Origin: Nocardioides litoris | GTDB taxonomy: Bacteria; Actinomycetota; Actinomycetes; Propionibacteriales; Nocardioidaceae | Assembly: GCF_006346315.1 (NCBI RefSeq) | Contig: NZ_VDMR01000002.1 | Span: forward strand, 248,001 to 312,000 | Direction: 5' to 3' | Length of the DNA: 64,000 nt | In this document: positions 58,072 to 64,000 of the stretch, piece after piece | Position numbering within the stretch: the first letter of the stretch is position 1 | Layout of the letters: the number at the start of each line of letters is the position of its first letter | Notes under the pieces: model-generated | Database searches by the model: none | Seen by the model: only the letters and a program-made list of their open reading frames with translations | Told to the model about the DNA's origin: nothing | Program-made: the position numbers and the translations under genes

Positions 58072-58219
58072 GTGGGTCTCCTAGGGGTACGTCGTGCGGG
58101 GGTCCGCCGGGTGTCGGGGCCCATGGTGGCGCGAGCCACCGACACTCCGGTAGGGCCGACGGCGTCGTCCACAGGGGGCGACGCCGTCACGGCCCGGGCG
58201 GGCCGGGTCGGCCCGGCGC

Positions 58220-58510
58220 TCAGTGAGCGTCGGGACGCAGCACCTTGGTGCGGAGGATCGACTCGTTCAGGCCGAGCTGGCGGTCGAACTCCTTGACCGT
58301 GTCGGGCTGGGCCTGCAGCGAGATCACCGCGTAGATGCCTTCGGCGTTCTTCTTGATCTCGTAGGCGAGACGGCGCCGACCCCAGACGTCGACGTTGTCG
58401 ACGGTGCCGCCGTCCTTGCGGATGACGTTGAGGTACTTGTCGAGCGACGGGGCGACCGTTCGCTCCTCGAGACTCGGGTCGAGGATGACCATCACTTCAT
58501 AGGAACGCAC
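58220..58510 (-). CDS. rpsF: 30S ribosomal protein S6
   Basis: This 96-residue protein has the S6 start [15 protein letters not shown], then [28 protein letters not shown] 58510 was chosen because GGAG lies 6 nt before it and gives the conserved N-terminus; GTG 58522 is too close to the AGGAGG. S6 pairs with S18 on the small subunit. The leader upstream is structured and may be the feedback site. Confidence 0.97.
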   Translation of the reverse strand: MRSYEVMVILDPSLEERTVAPSLDKYLNVIRKDGGTVDNVDVWGRRRLAYEIKKNAEGIYAVISLQAQPDTVKEFDRQLGLNESILRTKVLRPDAH

Positions 58511-58521
58511 AGCGGTCTCCA

Positions 58522-58565
58522 CCTCCTCTGGACTAGAGCGGCCACGGTCTCTCCGTGGCAGGAGG
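58522..58565 (-). promoter_or_regulatory. structured rpsF leader, candidate S6:S18 autoregulatory site
   Basis: On the minus strand CCTCCT (58560-58565) can pair with the AGGAGG ribosome-binding site (58522-58527). They enclose a perfect 7-bp hairpin, GCCACGG-loop-CCGTGGC (58541-58559), and a small CTCT/AGAG stem. Pairing of the outer stem would hide the ribosome-binding site. rpsF leaders in other bacteria bind S6:S18 through a structured CCG-containing motif; equivalence here is inferred. Confidence 0.45.
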
Positions 58566-58678
58566 GCTGTACAACGTCCGGCCGGTGACGCCCGTCGGTG
58601 GGCGCGCGACGCGGACAGGAGAGGTTAGCAGCGGCCGACGGCGCCGCCCCAATCCGGCGGCGGCTCGGGAGCGCGGGC

Positions 58679-60832
58679 TCAGCCGGCCTGGATGACGACG
58701 GGGTTGACCGCGCCGACCTGGCCGTCCTGGCCGAGGGAGAACACCGCGGTCACGTTGGGGACCTCCTGCTCGAGCAGCAGCGGCGCGGACAGGCAGATGG
58801 CGTCGGCCGTGCCGTCCCACGTCTCCGACAACGAGTCGAGGCGGGTGCCGTCCTCGAGGAAGAAGTCGACGGTGATCGGCAGGCCCTGGGGCAGGCCCTC
58901 GGCGGTGAACTCCGCCGCGAGCGTGTCACCGGGCGCGACGCCGGACAGCTGGGCCGGGGACGCCTCGCTGCTGGTGCCCTCGCAGCTGCCGGCGTCCTCG
59001 GCGCGCACCCACCCGTTGGAGGTCACGGTCGCCTCCGGCGGCAGGCCCGGGTCGTCGGGCAGGGAGTCGAGGTACGGCGAGACGTAGTCGGGGTCGCCGC
59101 CCTGCTCGGCGATCTCGAGCACGTCGCCGGCCAGGTTGACCGGCACGATGAGCGCCGAGCCCTGGGTGATGGAGCCGGCGGAGTCGGAGGCAGCGGTGAT
59201 GACGCGGGTGTTGAGGCCGATGATCTCGCCGGCCTCGTTGATCGAGGCCCCGCCGGAGTTGCCCGAGCCCAGGCGCACGTCGCTGTCGATCGCGGCCCGC
59301 TCGATGCCGGCGGCGTCGTCGGCCTGGAACGTCGACACGACGCCCTCGGTGACGGTGAGCGGCCGGTCGCCCTGGGCCTGCACGTTGCCGATGGCGGGGT
59401 AGCCGAGGGCGACGATCCGGTCGCCGGTGCGCAGGTCGTCGCTGTCGCCGAGCGGGAGCGGCTGCGGCAGCTCGAGGTCGGCGGTGTCGACCGGGTTGCC
59501 CTCGAGGTCCGCGTCGATCTGCAGCACCGCGATGTCGAGGTAGCCGTCGGAGACGATCGGGGTCGCCCGGTAGGCGGCGGTCGCCGGGGCGTCGTCGTCC
59601 TCCGAGGGCAGCGAGACCTCGAGGTAGGACGGGTCCTCCTGCGAGGAGCCCTGGCCCGGCGCGTCGGGGTCGCCGACGTGGGCGTTGGTGAGGATGAGGC
59701 CGTCCTCGCTCACGACCGACCCGGAGCCCGACCACATGACCTGGCCGGACTCGTCGACGGCCTGCAGCAGCACCGAGGCGCGCTTGGCGCGGTCGAGCGC
59801 GGCCCGGCGCTCCTCCTCGGTGCCGACGGGCTGGGTGCCGCCGGTGGGGTCGGGGCCGGCCACGGGGCCCGGGTCGTCGTCGCGCACCACCGCCACGACG
59901 CCGAGGACGACGCCGGTGGTGGCGACCAGGGCGAGCACGGCGGCGCCGACGAGCAGCAGGGTGCGGCGGCGCCTGCGCTTCTGCAGGCCGGCCGCGGCCT
60001 GGCCCGCGGCGACGACCGGGACGACCTCGAGGTCGAAGCCCGCCGTCGGGTGGCCCAGGCTGATCTCGGTCGGCTCCTCGATCTTGAACGCCTGGCGCCG
60101 CTCGCCGTCGACGAACGTGCCGGACGTGGACCGGTCGACCCACCACCAGCCGTCGGGCCGCGGCTCGATGACTGCGTGCAGCCGGGAGACGGCCTGGTCG
60201 TCGGCGTGCACCTCGAGGGAGGCGTCGCGGCCCACCCGCACCGGGACGCCACCGGGGAAGCGCAGGTCGGTGCCGCCCGAGCGGCGGCGCACGAGGAGGC
60301 CCGGGCCGCCCGGCCCGAGCAGCCCACCGGCACCCGTCACGATCGTCTGGTCCCGGTCCGGCACGGGACCGCCCGGGCCACCGGGACCCATCGGGGCGTA
60401 CGCCGGCTGGAAGGCCGGCGGGGCGCCGTACGAGCTCTGCGGGGCGGGCGCGGGGGCGGGGGGCTTCTGCACCGGCGCCGTGCCCGGAGGTCCGTACGCC
60501 GCCGGGGCGGCCGGCGGGTTGGAGGCGGTGCCGGTGCCGACGGTGACACGGAGGGTGAAGGAGCGGCCCTGGTCGCCGAAGCCGAGCGTGACGCTCCCCG
60601 AGAGCGTGGCCCGGTCGACGCGGCGCCCGTCGACCCACGTGCCGAGGGAGCTGCCGAGGTCGACGACCTCCCAGCCGTCACCGAGCGGCCGGACCTCGGC
60701 GTGCCGGCGGGACACGGTGGGGTCGAGGGCGGGGATGTCGGAGGACTCGTCGCGGCCGATCCGGAACGTGCGGCCGTCGCTGCTCGCGGCGGTCCAGGTG
60801 CGGTCGACGGACTGGATGCGGATGGTGCTCAC
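58679..60832 (-). CDS. membrane-anchored serine protease with two cytoplasmic FHA domains
   Basis: In this 717-residue protein, FHA domain 1 is at about 1-98 (FRIGRDESSD, TVSRRHAEV, LGSSLGTWVDG). A Pro/Ala-rich linker leads to FHA domain 2 at about 195-272 (VRVGRDASLEV, AVSRLHAVIE, STSGTFVDG). A basic stop (KRRRRR) and TM helix follow at about 291-316. The outer trypsin-like domain at about 340-570 has the triad His385 (LTNAHVGD), Asp433 (YLDIAVL) and Ser526 (GSGNSGGA). A C-terminal region to 717 has one Cys pair. FHA domains read phosphothreonine, so a Ser/Thr kinase could control a secreted protease from inside. Confidence 0.9.
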   Translation of the reverse strand: MSTIRIQSVDRTWTAASSDGRTFRIGRDESSDIPALDPTVSRRHAEVRPLGDGWEVVDLGSSLGTWVDGRRVDRATLSGSVTLGFGDQGRSFTLRVTVGTGTASNPPAAPAAYGPPGTAPVQKPPAPAPAPQSSYGAPPAFQPAYAPMGPGGPGGPVPDRDQTIVTGAGGLLGPGGPGLLVRRRSGGTDLRFPGGVPVRVGRDASLEVHADDQAVSRLHAVIEPRPDGWWWVDRSTSGTFVDGERRQAFKIEEPTEISLGHPTAGFDLEVVPVVAAGQAAAGLQKRRRRRTLLLVGAAVLALVATTGVVLGVVAVVRDDDPGPVAGPDPTGGTQPVGTEEERRAALDRAKRASVLLQAVDESGQVMWSGSGSVVSEDGLILTNAHVGDPDAPGQGSSQEDPSYLEVSLPSEDDDAPATAAYRATPIVSDGYLDIAVLQIDADLEGNPVDTADLELPQPLPLGDSDDLRTGDRIVALGYPAIGNVQAQGDRPLTVTEGVVSTFQADDAAGIERAAIDSDVRLGSGNSGGASINEAGEIIGLNTRVITAASDSAGSITQGSALIVPVNLAGDVLEIAEQGGDPDYVSPYLDSLPDDPGLPPEATVTSNGWVRAEDAGSCEGTSSEASPAQLSGVAPGDTLAAEFTAEGLPQGLPITVDFFLEDGTRLDSLSETWDGTADAICLSAPLLLEQEVPNVTAVFSLGQDGQVGAVNPVVIQAG

Positions 60833-60998
60833 AAGGCTCTCCCCGGGGGGTGGCGGGTCGTACGGGCTCCCGGGCCGGCGGGGTCCGCTGGACGAATCGT
60901 AGGGACCCTCCCCGCCGCCGCGACGGGTCAACCCACCTCCACCCCACCACCGCGGCGGTCCGCTCGGTCCACCCCGGAGAGCTGTCGGTGGCGATCCC

Positions 60999-61004
60999 TA
61001 GGGT
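60999..61004 (+). promoter_or_regulatory. -10 hexamer of a probable leaderless promoter (TAGGGT)
   Basis: TAGGGT ends 7 nt before the endonuclease IV ATG at 61012. Confidence 0.5.
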
Positions 61005-61011
61005 GGCGGGC

Positions 61012-61818
61012 ATGAGCGAGCAGTCGACATTCGCGATCGGGGCCCACGTCGAGCAGACCGACCCCGTCGCCGAGGCGCAGGCCCGGCGGGCCCCGCTGGT
61101 GCAGTTCTTCCTCGGCGACCCGCAGGGCTACAAGGGCCCCGAGGTGCGTCACCCGGGCGGCGCCGAGGGCCTGCGCGCGGCGGCCGAGGCGGCCGGCGTC
61201 GACCTCTACGTCCACGCGCCCTACATCGTCAACGTCGCCACGACCAACAACCGGATCCGCATCCCCAGCCGCAAGCTGCTCCAGCAGCACGTCGACGCGG
61301 CGGCCGAGGTCGGGGCCAAGGGACTCATCGTCCACGGCGGCCACGTCGGCAAGAGCGACGACCCGGAGAAGGGCTTCGACAACTGGCGCAAGGCCATCGA
61401 GGCGACCGACCTCAAGCTGCCCCTGCTCATCGAGAACACCGCCGGCGGCGACAACGCCATGACCCGCTACCTCGAGCGCATCGGCCGGGTCTGGGACGCC
61501 ATCGGCTCCGCCGAGCAGGCCGACATGGTCGGGTTCTGCCTCGACACCTGCCACGCCCACGCCGGCGGCAACGCGCTCGAGACGGTCGTCGACGACGTCC
61601 GCGCGATCACGGGCCGCATCGACCTCGTGCACTGCAACGACAGCCGCGACGAGTTCGACTCCGGCGCCGACCGGCACGCCAACTTCGGGGCGGGCAAGAT
61701 CGACCCCGACCTGCTGGCCGCGGTCGTGCGCGACGCCGGCGCGCCGGTGGTCTGCGAGACGCCCGGCGGCGCGACGGAGCACGTGGCCGACTTCGCCTGG
61801 CTGCGCGAGCGGCTCTAA
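61012..61818 (+). CDS. nfo: deoxyribonuclease IV (endonuclease IV family)
   Basis: This 268-residue TIM-barrel AP endonuclease with three zinc ions cuts DNA 5' of abasic sites in base excision repair. Metal ligands are in IVHGGHVG, LIENTAGGDN, CLDTCHAHAGG, VHCNDSRDEFDSGADRHANFGAGKI and VVCETPGG. The start has a TAGGGT box 7 nt upstream. It begins a run with femX- and alr-like genes downstream on the same strand. Confidence 0.95.
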   Translation: MSEQSTFAIGAHVEQTDPVAEAQARRAPLVQFFLGDPQGYKGPEVRHPGGAEGLRAAAEAAGVDLYVHAPYIVNVATTNNRIRIPSRKLLQQHVDAAAEVGAKGLIVHGGHVGKSDDPEKGFDNWRKAIEATDLKLPLLIENTAGGDNAMTRYLERIGRVWDAIGSAEQADMVGFCLDTCHAHAGGNALETVVDDVRAITGRIDLVHCNDSRDEFDSGADRHANFGAGKIDPDLLAAVVRDAGAPVVCETPGGATEHVADFAWLRERL

Positions 61819-61827
61819 CGTGACGAC

Positions 61828-62982
61828 GTGAGCTACGACGTCCGCGTGACCTCTGCCGAGGACCACCTCGCGTTCGTGGCCGGCCTCCGCTCCGCCAGCT
61901 TCCTGCAGACCCCCGCGTGGGGTGCGGTGAAGGCGGAGTGGCGCCACGAGTCGCTGGGCTGGTTCGACGGCGGCACCCAGGTCGGGGCCGCGCTCGTCCT
62001 CTACCGCCAGCTGCCCAAGGTCAAGCGCTACCTGGCCTACCTGCCCGAGGGTCCGCTGCTGCCGTGGGACACCGCCGACCTCGGCGCGCTGCTCGAGCCG
62101 CTCGCCCGCCACCTCAAGGCCCAGGGCGCCTTCGGGGTGCGCATCGGGCCGCCCGTGGTGACCCGCCGCTGGGACGCCGCCGCCATCAAGGCCGGCCTGG
62201 CCGACCCCGCCGTACGCCGCCTCGACGACGTCGCGCCCACCGAGCGCGACCCGGCCGGGGCTCGGGTGGTCAGCCGGCTGCACGAGCTCGGCTGGCGGCC
62301 GCAGGCCGTCGAGGGCGGGTTCGCCGCCGGCCAGCCCCGCCACGTCTTCCAGGTCCCGCTGCGCCACCCCGACGGCTCCGCCCGCAGCGAGGACGAGGTG
62401 CTGGCGGGCATGAACCAGCTGTGGCGCCGCAACATCAAGAAGGCGGCCAAAGCGGGCGTCGAGGTCACCAGCCTCCCCGGTGCCGAGGCCGTGACCGAGG
62501 CGGGTGCTCCCGCGCTCGAGGCCTTCCACGCGCTCTACGTCCACACCGCCGAGCGCGACCGCTTCACCCCGCGCCCGCTCGGCTACTTCCGCACGATGCT
62601 CACCGCGCTCGGCGCCGAGGCGCCCGAGCGGATCCGGCTGTGGAACGCCCACCACGAGGGCGACCTGGTCGCCACCACCATCGCGGTCCGGGTGGGCGGC
62701 CACGCCTGGTACTCCTACGGCGCCTCCTCCACCGACAAGCGCGAGGTCCGCGGGTCCAACGCGGTGCAGTGGGCGATGCTGCGCGATGCGATCGCCGCGG
62801 GCGCCGACGTCTACGACCTGCGCGGCATCACCGAGACCCTCGACGCCGACGACGGCCACGCCGGGCTCATCCAGTTCAAGGTCGGCACCGGCGGCGAGGC
62901 CGTCGAGCTCGCCGGCGAGTGGGACCTCCCCCTCAGCAAGGCCCTCTACAAGGCCTTCACCGTCTACATGGGCAGGAGGTGA
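61828..62982 (+). CDS. FemX/FemAB-like peptidoglycan bridge-forming aminoacyltransferase
   Basis: This 384-residue protein with two GNAT-like halves uses aminoacyl-tRNA to add an amino acid to lipid II peptides. Features are SFLQTPAWGAVKAEWRHESLGWF, LAYLPEGPLLPWD, LWRRNIKKAAKAGVEV, and TIAVRVGGHAWYSYGASSTDKRE followed by GSNAVQWAMLRDAIAAGADVYDLRGI. Nocardioides-type cell walls have Gly-containing LL-DAP bridges, which would fit, but the amino acid is inferred. It lies 9 bp after nfo and overlaps nothing; alr starts 4 bp after its stop. Confidence 0.92.
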   Translation: MSYDVRVTSAEDHLAFVAGLRSASFLQTPAWGAVKAEWRHESLGWFDGGTQVGAALVLYRQLPKVKRYLAYLPEGPLLPWDTADLGALLEPLARHLKAQGAFGVRIGPPVVTRRWDAAAIKAGLADPAVRRLDDVAPTERDPAGARVVSRLHELGWRPQAVEGGFAAGQPRHVFQVPLRHPDGSARSEDEVLAGMNQLWRRNIKKAAKAGVEVTSLPGAEAVTEAGAPALEAFHALYVHTAERDRFTPRPLGYFRTMLTALGAEAPERIRLWNAHHEGDLVATTIAVRVGGHAWYSYGASSTDKREVRGSNAVQWAMLRDAIAAGADVYDLRGITETLDADDGHAGLIQFKVGTGGEAVELAGEWDLPLSKALYKAFTVYMGRR

Positions 62983-62986
62983 CGTC

Positions 62987-64000
62987 GTGGGCCTGACCCT
63001 GACCGTCGACGGTCCCCGCTGGCGCGACCACCTCCGCGCCTACGCCGACGCCCACCCCGGCCTGGTGCCGGTGGTCAAGGGCAACGGCTACGGCCTCACC
63101 CCCGGCCGGCTCGCCCGGCGCAGCCAGTGGCTCGGCGTCGACACCATCGCCGTCGGCACCTACGAGGAGCTGCCCGAGGTCGCCACCCGCTTCGACGGCT
63201 CGCTGCTGGTGCTGACGCCGTGGCGGTCGTTCGTGCCCGACCTCGACCCCGCCCTCGCGGCCCGGGTGGTGCACACCGTCGGCCGGGTCGAGGACCTCGA
63301 GGCGCTGCTGGCCCGCCACCCCGGCGCCCGGGTGGTGCTGGAGCTGCTCACCTCGATGCAGCGCCACGGGTTCTCCGCCCGCGGCCTGTGGGACGCCGCC
63401 GAGCCCGTACGCCGCCTGCGGCCGCGCGTGGAGGGCCTGGCCCTGCACCTGCCGCTGGCCCAGGGCTCCCACCTCGGCGAGGTGCGCCGGCGCATCAACG
63501 ACGCGGTCGGCTCGGGCATCGACGGGCTCGACACGGTGTGGGTCAGCCACCTGACCGACGACGAGCTCGAGCAGCTGCGGACGTCCTTCCCCGACTTCAC
63601 CGTGCGGCCGCGCTCCGGCACCGGCCTGTGGCTGGGCGACCGCGGCGCGCTGCGGGTGACCGCGACCGTGCTCGACGTGCACGAGGTCGCCCGCGGTGAC
63701 GCGTTCGGCTACCGGTCGCGCACCGCGCCCAAGGACGGTCACCTGCTCGTGGTCAGCGGCGGCACCGCCCACGGCATCGGCCTGGAGGCGCCCACGGGCG
63801 ACTCCTCCCTCCGCTCGCGCGCGGCCACGCTGGCCCGGGGCGGCCTCGACGCCGTCGGGTTCGTGCGCTCGCCGTTCTCCATCGACGGCAAGCAGCGGCT
63901 CTTCGCCGAGCCGCCCCACATGCAGGCCTCGATGCTCTTCCTGCCGGCCGGCGCACGGGTGCCGGCCGTCGGCGAGGAGGTCGACGTGCGGGTGCGCTAC
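62987..64000 (+). CDS. alr: alanine racemase (3' end outside the window)
   Basis: 338 codons are present with no stop before the window ends. The PLP lysine is in PVVKGNGYGLTP (KxNxYG). RVVLELLTSMQRHGF, SHLTDDELEQLR, RPRSGTGLWLGDRGALR, and GGTAHGIGLEAPTG with PHMQASMLFLPAG are further family-like segments. It interconverts L- and D-alanine for peptidoglycan, or acts as a related amino-acid racemase. An AGGAGG site lies 7 nt before the GTG. It follows the femX-like gene, giving a cell-wall operon. Confidence 0.88.
   Translation, partial: MGLTLTVDGPRWRDHLRAYADAHPGLVPVVKGNGYGLTPGRLARRSQWLGVDTIAVGTYEELPEVATRFDGSLLVLTPWRSFVPDLDPALAARVVHTVGRVEDLEALLARHPGARVVLELLTSMQRHGFSARGLWDAAEPVRRLRPRVEGLALHLPLAQGSHLGEVRRRINDAVGSGIDGLDTVWVSHLTDDELEQLRTSFPDFTVRPRSGTGLWLGDRGALRVTATVLDVHEVARGDAFGYRSRTAPKDGHLLVVSGGTAHGIGLEAPTGDSSLRSRAATLARGGLDAVGFVRSPFSIDGKQRLFAEPPHMQASMLFLPAGARVPAVGEEVDVRVRY

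Noticed and set aside
58598..61015. 805-codon plus-strand open frame
   Set aside because: It is antisense to the FHA-protease gene and has no family resemblance.

Overview
This is a 64 kb chromosomal segment from a very GC-rich actinobacterium. The best guess is a Nocardioides-like member of the Propionibacteriales. The evidence is the near-saturated G/C at third codon positions, many GTG starts, a proteasome-activator gene (bpa), GTP-type PEP carboxykinase, the rpsF-ssb-rpsR-rplI-dnaB cluster, and intergenic palindromic repeats built on a GTCTCGAG/GGTGGTCGAGG core. Nothing looks like a prophage, insertion sequence, CRISPR array or plasmid region. The genus is an inference; no 16S gene is present.

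Layout. 1-7.5 kb: a cut-off phosphatase-like gene, an internally duplicated hypothetical, tRNA-Arg, pckG, a TrmB/LuxR-type regulator beside a 45-residue exported Cys peptide, tRNA-Ser(GCT), a biotinyl carrier, tRNA-Ser(TGA), then a minisatellite and a dispersed repeat. 7.5-12.3 kb: membrane protein, nitrilase-family amidase, mobA plus DUF6457 protein, quinone oxidoreductase, bpa. 12.3-18.3 kb: a tightly overlapped five-gene serS operon on the minus strand, divergent from a PAP2/diacylglycerol-kinase fusion. 18.3-30 kb: a PhoU-like gene that may be frameshifted, DUF427, a TauE-type exporter, gamma-carbonic anhydrase with an MFS protein, two lipoproteins, DinB, a DUF429 and RelA/SpoT-domain fusion, an MFS/AraC pair, and psuK-psuG.

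30-43 kb: a DrrAB-type ABC exporter, homogentisate dioxygenase and fumarylacetoacetase (lower tyrosine pathway) around an unknown gene, TetR and FBP-domain genes, cytochrome P450, dps, tsaD, a TetR/sterol-desaturase divergent pair and a hydrolase that appears to lack its catalytic residues. 43-52.6 kb: azlCD, a lipoprotein, MFS, a sulfotransferase-like/aminotransferase/TetR operon, and a three-subunit molybdenum hydroxylase of the PaoABC type. MobA and DUF6457 elsewhere in the window may serve the same cofactor. 52.8-64 kb: dnaB with a DnaA-box-like cluster upstream, MATE exporter, rplI-rpsR-ssb-rpsF with a structured leader, an FHA-FHA-TM-protease, endonuclease IV, a FemX-like ligase and an alanine racemase cut by the window edge.

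A cross-cutting feature is leaderless expression. About twenty start codons lie exactly 6 or 7 nt after a TANNNT hexamer, and I used this to choose several starts. The most novel-looking items are the regulator/exported-peptide pair at 4.0-5.3 kb and the DUF429-alarmone-synthetase fusion at 24.5-26.3 kb, whose expected catalytic Glu is Gln.
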